Below are positions 46,740 through 57,447 of a stretch of 64,000 nucleotides of DNA, one piece after another. The notes beneath the pieces are model-generated. The model did no database searches and was not told where the DNA came from. It worked only from the letters and a program-made list of their open reading frames with translations. Each line of letters opens with the position of its first letter. The first letter of the stretch is position 1. The DNA is from Chrysogorgia sp. JL179-B06 (Eukaryota > Cnidaria > Anthozoa > Scleralcyonacea > Chrysogorgiidae). Position numbers and translations under genes: made by a program. The stretch is taken from positions 822,501 to 886,500 of the forward strand of contig JAYKKM010000011.1 of the NCBI GenBank assembly GCA_035772405.1, written 5' to 3'.

Positions 46740-47112
46740 TAGCACTTTCTCGACTGTGGGTATCCTACATAAGAAGGACACCACAATATTTTAGCAAATT
46801 TTAAACAAATTGATAATTGTCGTCCCGCCGGGGACTTTGGGCGAGTAGACGACTGGCCACCCCGTCTTCTTGGCATCACTCTTTGCTTCACCAAGGCTGG
46901 AAGATAATCTGTGTGGTGACTGTCCAAGGATTTTATCACTTTTTCAGTTCAGCACTCTCCCAGGATAGTGGTCTTACCACATATATTTTTGTTTCACCAT
47001 CCTCTATTTCGCTCTCCTCACTTGACATGTAGTCAAGTCTCATAACTTCTGCCACCTTTGATTTTCTTGCATCTCCCCAATCCTTTGCAGTTAAGCTGGA
47101 TAGATGCCTTCC
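46740..47112 (-). pseudogene. Unidentified acidic gene fragment
   Basis: On the minus strand, after an AG acceptor near 47114, the frame reads KVAEVMRLDYMSSEESEIED and continues VRPLSWESAELKK, then a stop near 46940. A second frame (from 46939) continues SLDSHHTDYLPALVKQRVMPRRRG. The style (acidic MSSEES segment followed by VRPLxW) recalls an accessory protein often found with cnidarian transposons. I cannot name it. One frame change breaks it. Confidence 0.35.
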
Positions 47113-47139
47113 TAATTTAAAAAAACAATATTAGAGTAC

Positions 47140-47335
47140 TGTCAAATATATATAAGAGAGAGATATAAAACTTAAATATTGTTGTTACTCAGATTTACCT
47201 ACCTACCGTATCTACCGATTTATATCTCTATATATTTATATCTGTATAACTATATATCTCTGTATCTCTATATATCTTACATTTATATCTATATACATTT
47301 GTATCTATATATTATATATATTACAGTGATTCAGT
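47140..47335. repeat. AT-rich cryptic simple repeat
   Basis: Mixed TATATCTCTATATAT and TATCTATATAC units over ~190 bp. Confidence 0.7.
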
Positions 47336-47680
47336 ACTGAGAAAAAAATTAAGACAATAGTTCAAATATTATTTTTCCAATTCTTGCATTTAGTCTATCC
47401 CAGCAACTGCCACTGACAAAAATGGAAATCAGGCTTTGTTGTTCGAAAACGTTACACCATGGGAGGAGAGGGAGCATAAGCACACCATTTGTCAGCGGCA
47501 AGCAATCATCTTTTGTATGATCCTTTTATTAGTATTAAGGTCAGTAATAGGATTTTTACTTAGCTTTCTTGTATCATGGGCATTAGGATCTAAGTTGTGT
47601 ATTGGGGTTAGCATGCAGTTCTATGATGTACATGTATAGGCATCTCTCACAGATACTAAAAAGAATCGTCCAGAAGACAA
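47336..47680. other. No gene seen; left flank of TNP2 element
   Basis: An open plus-strand frame at 47436-47639 has hydrophobic stretches but no recognisable motif and is probably chance. Confidence 0.4.
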
Positions 47681-47693
47681 CCCATACGAAAAA

Positions 47694-47903
47694 ATCCTAT
47701 AGGAATTCCTATAGGAATTCTAATATAATTCCTATAGGAAATCCTATAGGAATTCCTATTAGATTTTTGCCCAATTTCCTATAAAAATTCCTATTGAATC
47801 CTATAGGAATTCCTATTGAATCCTATAGGAATTCCTATTGAATCCTATAGGATCTCCTATTGAATCCTATAGGAATTCCTATTGAATCCTATAGGAATTG
47901 AAT
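47694..47903. repeat. Left subterminal palindromic array
   Basis: Some ten CCTATAGGAATTCC-like units, alternating with CCTATTGAAT, fill ~210 bp. Each CCTATAGG core is its own reverse complement. Likely transposase-binding sites (inference from CACTA elements). Confidence 0.9.
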
Positions 47904-48000
47904 TCGCCCATATGAGGAGAAAAACAAATTAAAAATTGAACTTTTTTATTAGACAAAAAATAAATTTGCAATACTGGAATAACTAAATAATTATAATTGT

Positions 48001-48299
48001 TGGCCACACCAATTTAATTGTTCGGGGCACAAATCTGACCGACCATGTTGATGTTTTTGTGAAACCAAAATAAAATTTGTACCTATTATTTACTTTGATC
48101 AAAATCGGTTATTTTCTGCTACTTAATATTATCATAACTAATATAACCCGACATTAAGGCCCCCACCAAACGACACACAGTAGACAAATTAAATTTATAA
48201 TTCACTAATTAAATTTTACTCCCATTTTTCCCCCAACCAATTGACCCTAAAATTGTGGAAAAAATCTGTGCCCCAACGTATCAAATTGGTGTGGCCTAA
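48001..48299. mobile_element. MITE near the left end of the TNP2 element
   Basis: TGGCCACACCAATTT at 48001 is mirrored by AAATTGGTGTGGCC ending at 48296. Inner GGGGCACAAATCT pairs with a GATTTTTTCC/AAATCTGTGCCCC segment. About 300 bp, noncoding. Confidence 0.65.
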
Positions 48300-48377
48300 G
48301 TAACAAATATATACAAAAAAACAACTTAATTTATACTACAAATAAAAATGGATATCCAATCTATATACACATTAATT

Positions 48378-50309
48378 TTACTTTTTCAATTTATGGCATT
48401 TTTCAATGTTGTTTAATTTAGTCTTGATATGTGTCCGGACCACTTTGTCATTGACCAGCCGAAATCTTTTCATTATTAGTTCTGAAACAAAGAATGTAGG
48501 AATAATGAATTTACTAATGTTATCAATTTCAAATCCAATATGCTAATTTTAACTTACCACATAGAGCTGTGACCTTTGCTTGATCAAGGCAGGGTTTTGC
48601 CACCTTGTCTCTATGAGCATTGGAAACCTTTCCAGTCATGGAATGTGTGGCCAGCACATCTCGAGACCATAGCATTTCCATGATGGAATACACATATGTT
48701 TTAATATCACCAATGGCATCTAACAACTTCCTTTGTGATTGTGGAATGCTAATTCCTGGATGAATCTCAATCTAAATTACAAATGTAATCTAAATTAGCA
48801 ATACGGTAGTTAGTTTACAAATACCCTAAACTGTTTGCAGAACAAAAACAATGCAAATTAATACTTTAAAGACATTGACTTACAATCACTCTGTCTGTGG
48901 CCTACAACACATTAGTCACTATACTTAAGTAATAATGTGAACTTACTGTTGTGCTGTCATGTTCAGACATTTCTTCATCAACATTGGCAACGCTTGATGA
49001 CGAGGAAGGTAATGGGGAAGGTAATGGGGAAGGTGATCGAGACTTGGTTTGAAATGATTTTGAAAGCGCTGGTCCAGGAACAAATCTAGATACTGCTAGA
49101 GATTGGTTAACATGAGATGCATGTGGTGATTTGGGTGACTTCTGTAAGGAAACGGTCTTTAATCCATCAACAGTATCTTTTAGTGATTCTATGATACTGG
49201 GTAAACCTATAAATTCAGTAATAATTAGGGGTTAGGATGACATCTGAATGGGTTGTTGGGAGGCAGAGTGAGTTAGTAACACTTTATGTGGAGGTGCCCC
49301 TAGCCAAAATATTGACACTGTATTTACTTACACCGAAGGGAAGTATTATGTTTTGTTGACACTGCCTGGATGCCCTGGATGCTACCTGAGGCAAGCCAAA
49401 TTAATTAGGGTAACAACAATGAGGAACCGCCTGATGACGTACATACATGTATAATGTGAAACCACTATATTTCATCAAAATTTAGTCAGGGCAATTTGAT
49501 TTTCCTGCTTTATATTATAACATCTCAATAGTTTCTTTTGGTGTTATATTATAAAACAAACAAATAGTTTTTTCATTCATAAAGCATTATTTTTACAATT
49601 ACACTCTGAAAACAGTTGTGTTACAACACAAGTTTTTGTCCACTTTGTACTATCCACATACATGTAATTATATGCCTGTGTATTTACCTTTCAAGTTATC
49701 AACTATCATCTGCAGTTTCTGTAGTTGTTTTTTTAGATCTTCATTAGATTCTTTCAGCATTATCACTTCTCTTTCAAACCCATTTTCATGTGATGTTACT
49801 GGTAGTTCCTACAATAAGATAATCAATTTTTGATCATCACGCTGTCAATAAACCAATTTTACAATCAAATTTTTAAGAGCACAACAAAATATCAAGCTTG
49901 TAAATGGGATAATGGAAAAATATGTACTAAGGATTTTTGGTTTAGGAAAATTTCGAGTGTTGGAAAATATACATTTTAAGACCAGACTGGGACAAGTTGC
50001 AAAAAATGCAACTTCGAGGCCTTCCGGCTGGTAAACCTTGTGCTATAAAGTTTCAGCCTGTCCTTCTGTTTTCATACTTTACTTACCACTAAATTTCACG
50101 ATCTTCGCAGGATATCTCTCAGTCTCAGACTCGTTGATATCCACGGATGCCTTTGTTAATGTTTTGCGCAATTTAGGCCATTTGACGATGATTTCCTTCG
50201 ACGAAAACCAATCGTCGTTGTTGAATAAGTTTTCGTCCTCGCCAAGAATCCACGCGGACTCTCCAACTTCGCATGATGAATCTTCAAATTCAAAAACTGC
50301 CCACTTCAT
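48378..50309 (-). CDS. BEN-domain coiled-coil protein of the transposon
   Basis: Minus-strand exons: 50309-50087 (ATG), 49808-49688, 49206-48947, 48771-48558, 48481-48378 (TAA), all with GT-AG borders. Exon 1 encodes a small acidic N-terminal domain (MKWAVFEFED...). Exon 2 encodes a heptad-like coiled coil (MLKESNEDLKKQLQKLQ). Exon 3 is Ser/Pro-rich. Exons 4-5 encode a BEN-type domain (LLDAIGDIKTYVYSIMEMLW...VAKPCLDQAKVTALC, then MKRFRLV). BEN domains bind DNA and chromatin. Phases agree from exon 2 to the end. Joining exon 1 directly to exon 2 gives a stop, so an exon is unseen or one base is off. It is divergent from the transposase gene, with 360 bp between start codons. It may target or repress the element (inference). 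Confidence 0.65.
49974..50036 (-). repeat. SINE 3' fragment (inverted), in BEN intron 1
   Basis: In reverse complement it reads CCAGCCGGAAGGCC, then GAAGTTGCATTTTTTGCAAC and TGTCCCAGTCTGGTCTTAA: the body and tail of the SINE family seen at 562-698 and 52849-52986. The tRNA head is missing. Confidence 0.65.
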
Positions 50310-50669
50310 TGTCGTTTAATAATGTAACTGAGTATTATCAATATAAAATTTGCTTATAGTAATTAACTGGTTAAAAGCAACGCTAATTTGACAAGAAGAT
50401 AATCGACCGACACTAGTAAACAGTGACTCAAAGCAAAACGACGCTATCCCATGATGCCTCACTGGCTTCCAAAACTTTCACTTTTTCCGCCCCCAATCCT
50501 TGTGTACAGCTGACTCGGTTCGACAAATCTCACCTCCGACCTCCGAACGGTCTCCGAAGTAGCCGAAGAACATGTGCGGATATTTATTGGAAGCAGGTCG
50601 ATCGGTTGATCGTCTTGTCAAATTATATATTGCGCTTATTTAACGTCGAGTTTGCCTTCACAATTGGAA
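50310..50669. promoter_or_regulatory. Shared divergent promoter region (inferred)
   Basis: The 360 bp between the two opposed start codons must hold both 5' untranslated regions and promoters. It is less AT-rich than its surroundings and has no obvious TATA box. Function is inferred only from gene arrangement. Confidence 0.4.
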
Positions 50670-51197
50670 ATGTATTCAAGAGGACCATATAAACGCTACA
50701 GGATAGATCTAGAAAGCGTTGTTCCACGACGAACAGACTACTATAATAGGAGAGAAATCAGACAACAAACGTCTCAAAATGGCGGACTTGCTGCTGGAGA
50801 TGTGGAAGATATCATTAACCACGATGTGCCGGTGAGTGTAGTATTGCATACCTACGACAACAGTGCTGCTCCACCGTTTTATGTATTTTCATTTTGATGT
50901 GGATACAGTGATGAGTGATGTAAAGTATTACTTTAATATACCTTTACATTTTAAAGGTTCAAATAGAAGAGAATCTTGGGGTATTGGATGCAACACCAGT
51001 GCCAGTGGTAGAAAGCTTGGGAGATTTTCAAACTGAACAGGTCTCATTTTTAATTTAACTGCATGAAAGTATGTTTTCATTGTTTTGGCCTTTTGGGAAA
51101 TTGGTTATTGTGGAATGATTTTCTTTCCTGCGAACAAGTGTAACAGGAAATTTTGGCCGTCACATGCACATGCAGTTTGTAAAATTATGGCTGAATA

Positions 51198-51349
51198 GAC
51201 CTTACCCACTATGACGTTTGATGGCGCCATTTGACTACTACTACCAGAATGCTTTGCAAGTATTCTCTTTCTACTTAGTCAGGATGCTGGCAAGGCATTC
51301 CGGTATTAGTAGTCAAATGGCGCCATCAAACGTCATAGTGGGTAAGGTC
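51198..51349. mobile_element. Foldback MITE A in transposase intron 2
   Basis: GACCTTACCCACTATGACG and the following bases to 51252 are mirrored almost perfectly ending at 51349. TA lies on both sides (51196-51197; 51350-51351). The hairpin arms are about 55 bp around a ~40-bp loop. TA duplication suggests a mariner-type parent. Confidence 0.8.
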
Positions 51350-51355
51350 TATTAA

Positions 51356-52238
51356 CACATGCGGCTAAATGCAGGAATTGCTCCGACCTATCATCGGACG
51401 ATAAAAATAGTAACAGCAATGTCAATGGTATAGAATTACTCTGACTATCTATACGCTGATAGCATATTTATCTATATCTGAATAGACCAACGAAAACCTA
51501 TCGCTTGAATTTAATAAAGAAAGAAAGAATGGTTGTGTCTTGAACTCATATGTTATAAATATTTTCGCACAATTTATAAAAGATTGAAGACTTATGATTT
51601 CAACACACGATCGAGAATCAGAAATATATTTCAATGCCACAAACAACAAGAATGTATGTTTAAAGCTATTCCATACTTACATGAGTGCTAAATAAACTTT
51701 TACTTTCAAAAAGGTTGATTCCACACTATGAGCGCTGAATCAAATGGTGTCCGCTACCGATTGATCCGCTGGCCTAGCAACCCACGCGGTGTGACAAAAA
51801 TATTTTTGATTGTTTTATTTGTGTTTGTTCTTCGAATTTTTGAAAGTAAAAGTTTATTCAGCACTCATGTATGTACGGGATAGCTTTAAACATATATTCT
51901 TGTTGTTTATGGCATTAAAGTATTTCTGATTCTCGATCGTGTGTTATTGAATTCATACGTCTTCAATCTTTTATAAATCGTGCGAACATGTTTAGAACAT
52001 ACGAGTTCAAGACATAACCATTCTATGGTCTTCTACCTTTATTAAATACAAGCGATAGGTTTCCATGTATTCCGTCGAATACAGTATATTACGTTGGTCT
52101 ATTCCGATATAGATAAATATGTAAACAGCGTATAGATAGTCAGAGTAATTCTATACCATTGACACTGCTGTTACTATTTTTAATTTTTTATCGTCCAACG
52201 ATAGGTCGGAGCAATTCCTGCATTTAGCCGCATGTGAA
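51356..52238. mobile_element. Long palindromic MITE B in transposase intron 2
   Basis: CACATGCGGCTAAATGCAGG at the left is mirrored at the right. The pairing continues with small differences through most of the ~880 bp, so the whole element is a giant hairpin. TTAA flanks both sides (51352-51355; 52239-52242), suggesting piggyBac/Kolobok-type insertion. It starts six bases after MITE A ends. Confidence 0.8.
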
Positions 52239-52848
52239 TTAACCCTTCTGCCACTTCAGTCTACACTCATCATTGGCCAAAGCCAGCTATCAGATGACTT
52301 TACTTGACAAGTGAAGAAACCCTGAATCTAGCAAAATCATTAAAAATTAAAATCTCGAAATATGAAATGAAATCTACAGAAATAATCCATATTGTATGGC
52401 AAATTGTCAACTGAATTTAGCAGTAAAGTTCACTGCTGAAACTGTTTGTTTGTATCTCAAATTTTCACTCAAGGAAGCTTGAAAATATAACTGTTTTCCC
52501 AAAATACTTGTACTGAAGTTGTCTGGTCACCTAATTGTGTCAGTATTTTCAACAAAAAATGTGTTGTTTTAGGAAAGCGCTTCTGTCACTGGTAATGATG
52601 AAGATACTAATGAATATAACACTGGTAGCGATGAAGATAGCACTGAAAATGTTGATATCGATGAAAGGGAAGAATTGCAGGTACCAGTGTTAAAATATTT
52701 ATTGAACTCTGAATGCTAAAATGGCTTTAAACATAAAACTGAAACATATACATACTGTATATTTACAATCAAGAATATACAGTGTATACATTTTAAGACC
52801 AAACCTGGCATAAAAATTCTCCACTGGCATATATAGATATTGTCAACT

Positions 52849-52986
52849 TGGCTCTTGGTAACAGGCGTTGTAGCTCAGTGGGCAGAGCACTGCACTAGTA
52901 CGGTATTGTAGGGTCGCAGGTTCAATTCCAGCCAGAAGGCCTTGAAGTTGTATTATTCGCAACTTATTCCAGTTTGGTCTTAATTT
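52849..52986 (+). repeat. tRNA-derived SINE, copy 3, in transposase intron 3
   Basis: The tRNA-like head has a good A box (TGTAGCTCAGTGGG near 52869-52882) and B box (GGTTCAATTCC near 52919-52929). The body has GCCAGAAGGCC and a GCAACTTATTCCAGTTTGG tail ending in TCTTAA. A tail-like CATTTTAAGACCAAACCTGG also lies just upstream at 52789-52808. Confidence 0.7.
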
Positions 52987-55019
52987 TCCTTCACTAAATA
53001 ACCCGTATGTAGTTCCATAACACGTACATGTATGTAGTTCAATCAAGTGAAATGCCAAATATTACTTGTATTTATAATTAAAGTCATTGGGGTTTGTTTA
53101 ATTTTAGGTTTTCAATATTGAAGATGGAAATGTGCCAGTACATCCAGGTACTGATATAACAAAGGCGCAAAGTATGCTAATGATAGTGTCATTTATTCTG
53201 CGACATAACCTCACTGATGAAGCCTTGAAAGACCTACTTAGCATTTTGGATCTGCTCTTTCCAAGCATGTTTCCCAACAGTAAATATAAGTTTTACAAAG
53301 CTTTTGATGTTGAAGAATGTGAGGTAAGATCGACTTTCTCTGCAAATATAAATATTAGCAGAACTAGTTTACTCCTAATCCAAAAAGTGTCATGTGACTT
53401 GATATGCAAGTTAAAATTATTAGTGTGCTGTATTTGGGTTCTGTGTCTCGTGCCCAGACCTCTTTGCTGAACTGTATGTAGTCGATCGCATTAAAATCAC
53501 GCTCAATTTCAACAATGTTTGATGATTCTATGATCGACATAACTCGTAGATGTTCGTCTATTTAATCGCCAGATGTGGAAACTATCCGAATCAAATGTTC
53601 GGAACTAACAAATGGCAACATGTTCTACTTTATGCTGAACTTCTAGCTGTATTTTATGCTGCATTTATAATGTCAAAATTGAATGTGACAATTTCAATGC
53701 CATATATGCATCTAATTTGAACAACATTTCTTGAAAGCGCAAGCCTTGCAAAGTTATAAATTTTTCATTCAAGCAACACTTTTGCCAATCAAACTTCACG
53801 TTTGTAATATTTGCTGAATTGAATGTGTTATCTGGCGGTCGTACAGTCATATTTCAAATCAAACAAATGAACGGGAATACCCTTCTAATATACCCACTGT
53901 TCCTTGTTGGCTGGACATGGTTTTTCGTTTACTCCTGCTTTCACATTTGCTAAGTTTGCATTATTTAGCTGTTTTTTATGTTTTGTATTTGCAGGTCCAT
54001 TTTTACTGTCCACTATGTAATTTTTATATGGGAAAAGACTGTACCAGCCGAGATTGTGGGAATTGTGGTAAAGAGTTTGTTAGTGAAAATTCTATGAGGA
54101 ATGGTAACTTCTTCTTGTATATTCCACTTCAGCAACAACTAACAAACTTATTAATGGACCCAGATATTCATTCCTTACTTACAAACCGCAACCTACAAGA
54201 CATCACCCAGTCCAACATAATATCAGATATTACATCATCAAAGCTGTATCGACAACTGATACAACAACACAACTTGACGGGCAATGATATCAGCATTACA
54301 TGGAATGCCGATGGGATTCCAATCTTCAAGTCATCCAAGTATTCCATATGGCCAATACAATGTATGGTTAATGAGTTGCCACCTCATCTACGCCCCAAAA
54401 ATGTCCTGCTTACAGGCCTGTGGTTTGGTCACAGCAAACCAGAAATGAAAACATTTTTACAGCCTTATGTTAATGAATGTCAGCAGCTAGAAGAAACTGG
54501 TTTCTTTTTCAAGGATGAACAGGTTCCCAGGAAAGTTTTCTGTATGATATGCTCTGCTGATTGCCCTGCCCGTGCTATGTTGAAAAACTGCAAACAGTAC
54601 AATGGTGTATGTGGCTGCGACTGGTGTGAGCATGAGGGAGTGCCAGTTGTTGTAAATGGTGGTCCACCCACTCGTTATTAACCACACAGAGGTGATCCCT
54701 GTTTACGCACTGCACAGCGGCAAGCAAGGCATGCCTTGCAAGCTGAAAAGGATCAAGAGCCTGTAAAGGGTGTTAAAGGGTTCAATCAGCTTGATGTCCT
54801 GCCAACCTTTAATCCAGTTGAAGGCTTTACACCAGAGTATATGCACTCTGTCTGTCAAGGAGTGGTGCGGCAAATGTGCAACATGTGGATGGACTCAGGT
54901 ATTTTTTTATAAACTTTGCAAATAACATTTAAGAGAACAATGCTTACTTAGTCCTTAGTTAAACTTAGTTATAACTTAATAACTAAACTTGTGTTTTTTC
55001 TATCCTTCCATTATGGTTG

Positions 55020-55190
55020 CTTAATGTTAGACAGTTTTGGGACCAAAGTTGGTGTCCGTCTTAGAGTGTCCGTCTTTACACTGAGTTTTATGTAGGGAAA
55101 GAATATATGAACAGCTTCTCAGAGAGAGGTGTCCACCTTAGAATGGTGTCGGCTTATAGAGGGTTGTTTGTACTGTGAACATTTACAGTA
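55020..55190. repeat. Degraded repeat in transposase intron 5
   Basis: GTGTCCGTCTTAGAG and GTGTCCACCTTAGAATGG words resemble the GTGTCCGCTTAATACAG end seen at 60468-60740, so this is probably a related MITE remnant. Confidence 0.45.
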
Positions 55191-56518
55191 TTATTAATAT
55201 TATTATTTTTGTTGTTATTATTAGGTAATCATCAGGAAGCTTACTACCTTGGAAGAAGAGTAGGAGAGCTAGATGGGCGATTGACAGCCATTAGTCCTCC
55301 ATCTGAGGTTACCAGATCACCTCGATCAATCAAGGATCGGAAATTTTGGAAAGCTTCCGAATGGCGAGCTTTCATGTTGTACAGCTTGGTGATTTTGAAT
55401 GGAATCCTTCCAGCTGTCTATCTTAAACATTTTTTCTTGCTTGTTCACGGAGTGTATAGCCTTTTCGGTGTTCATATTGATGAAGCAATTCTTGGCAATG
55501 CCAAGGCATGTCTTCTTAAATTTGTCATTGAAATGGAGAATCTATATGGACTAAGATCATGTACATTCAATGTGCATCAAATGGTCCATTTAGCAGATGG
55601 TGTGAGGAATTGTGGACCACTATGGGCTACATCTGCCTTCACATTTGAAGCCAACAATCACAAGCTGTTGAAAATGTTTAGTGGCACCCAATTTGTTCCT
55701 CAACAAATATGCAATGCATATGTTTTGTCACAACGGATAACAGTTATTGCCATGGAAACGTTCAACGAAGATACAAGTCCCAGAATAGTTCAGCTCTTTC
55801 AAAAGCTCTCTGGTGTGTATTTGCCAACTAAAAGAAGACGAATTCTACAACCAAATGTTGCTGGGTTGGACACTGGAAAACCAGTTTATCTAACTGCCAG
55901 ACAAGCCATAGCCATAGGCACTCTGATTGGTAAGGATGTGGAGAACCGAACAGCACTGGTCTTCAACAGATTTATCATCAATAACATTCTGTATACGTCC
56001 ATCGCCTACACAAGAGCCCACCGTCACAACGATTCGCATATTGTTATAGAACACCCGGAGATAAAGTATTGTGCTGTGGAAGGATTGTATGAATTGAAAC
56101 CAGATGTAGATTGCAGATGTGACCACAATAATCTTCAATACTGTGAATGCAGAAAGTACTGCATTGTTTTGGTCAAAGCATTTCAGTCCTTAAGTCGACC
56201 CTTGTACTTGGATGCTGAGTGTGAAGTGCAGTGTGACTTCTTAAAGGAGTTCATTGACACTGACAGAATGATTGCAATTCCACCAGCAAGAATTAAGAAC
56301 AAATGTATCAGAATGAAATTGTTACAAAGAAACTTTGTGTGTGTAATGCCTTGTAGGTTTTATGGTGACTAAGTAATTTCATTAATAATTATAATTGCAT
56401 TTCTATAATGTTGTAACATAAGTCATAACTTATGCAGTTATGTTATAGTTTTAAAATTAACCCATTCCTGTCTAAGACAGCCTTTATTACTTTATTCTAG
56501 CTAACACCAGACAAGTAA

Positions 56519-56650
56519 AAAAGTGTAGTGCTGCCTAGGCAGTATTTCGAATTTGTAAAATTTGTAAAAAGTTGTAAACTGCCGAGAACTTAGAGGAACG
56601 ACTCTAAATTCTCAGCATTTTACAACCTCGTTTTACTAACACTACACAAT
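56519..56650. mobile_element. Foldback element downstream of the transposase
   Basis: Outer AAAAAAGTGTAGTG pairs with CACTACAC, and inner GTTGTAAACTGCCGAGAACT pairs with GAATTCTCAGCATTTTACAAC-like sequence. About 130 bp, noncoding. Confidence 0.55.
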
Positions 56651-57192
56651 TTTATTAAGTTTGCATAAGTGGCAGGTTGAGGCCATGCTATAGACATGCA
56701 GGAATGGGTAAATTACAAATACCAAGTTTACCATTGAAGAAAATTGTTTTGAAACTGTAGTTTGGGCTTGTATCAATAATATCAATTGAATATTATGTAA
56801 ATAGTTATCATGGAGTTGCAAGAGTATGTATAGCACAAAATCCGTGCTATATGGTATAAATATGTAATGATTGATTGTGAGCTCATTATTAACTGTTTTT
56901 GCATAGTAATAAATGTAAAGTAATTGATGATAATTTGTCAGAAAACTTAAAACACATTACTGTATAATATAGATTATGTTAAAATTTTAGATCTCAAAAA
57001 AACCCAAATATTTTCTTATAAAAATTCAACAGAAATTACATTAATGATCATGATGCAAAATTCCAACAGGCAATTCAAGCATACGTTATTGGCCATTGTA
57101 TTTAATTGACATTTGAGATAACTGTGGAGTCAGCCAAATTTTTCTAAGATTGCTTTTGTACCAATAGGAATAGTTATTCATATACAAAATAG

Positions 57193-57437
57193 GGCTATAT
57201 ATTTTTTAAATTCCTATAATTTTTATTCCTATAGAAATTTTCCTATTGGAATTCCTATAGAAATTCTTCCTATAGGAATTCCTATAGGAAATTTAAGTTT
57301 CCTATAGGAATTCCTATAAAATCCTATAGGAAGTATATTTTCCTATAGGAATTCCTATAGGAATTTTTCTTCCTATAGGAATTCCTATAGGAATTACAGT
57401 TTCCTATAGCAATTCCTATAGGATCCTATAGGATTTT
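57193..57437. repeat. Right subterminal palindromic array
   Basis: About fifteen CCTATAGGAATTCC or TTCCTATAGGAA units, mirroring the left array. They end in GGATCCTATAGGATTTTTTC just inside the right terminus. Confidence 0.9.
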
Positions 57438-57447
57438 TTCGTATGGG

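Larger units (their letters stand above)
50670..56372 (+). pseudogene. TNP2-type transposase, six exons, one nonsense codon
   Basis: Exons with AG acceptors and mostly GTRAG-type donors: 50670-50831 (ATG at 50670), 50957-51040, 52573-52680, 53108-53323, 53995-54898, 55225-56372. All phases agree. They encode ~873 aa. Exon 3 is very acidic. Exon 5 has a zinc-ribbon-like set (CPLC...CTSRDCGNCGKEF) and the transposase core: WNADGIPIFKSS with a candidate catalytic Asp (~residue 295), LTGLWFGHSKPEM, a CSADCPARAMLKNCKQYNG block and CGCDWCEH. The MHSVCQGVVRQ block closes the exon, and exon 6 carries the helical C-terminal part (WKASEWRAFMLY, NVHQMVHLADG). TAA at 54679-54681 (about codon 419) interrupts exon 5, after which the same frame continues with conserved sequence. 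It would cut at the CCCATACG ends. Confidence 0.82.
47681..57447 (+). mobile_element. 9.77-kb TNP2-type (CACTA-group) transposon with BEN gene
   Basis: The left end CCCATACGAAAAAATCCTAT and the right end, in reverse complement, are the same for at least 20 bases. AA flanks both sides (47679-47680; 57448-57449), a possible 2-bp target duplication. Next to each end lies a dense array of palindromic CCTATAGGAATTCC units. Inside are two divergent spliced genes: a BEN-domain gene (minus) and a TNP2-type transposase (plus). TNP2 transposases belong to the CACTA/EnSpm group, whose elements also have short-motif subterminal arrays. The terminal bases are not CACTA. Introns hold MITEs and a SINE. Confidence 0.85.

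Noticed and set aside
47436..47639. Membrane protein frame next to the TNP2 element
   Set aside because: Short, no start context or family motif, in low-complexity flank; probably chance.
47694..47903. CRISPR or satellite array
   Set aside because: It is mirrored at the other end of the transposon and lies just inside the termini; subterminal transposon repeats.
52860..52935. Possible tRNA gene
   Set aside because: It has A and B boxes but no convincing cloverleaf, and it is joined to the SINE body found elsewhere; a SINE head.
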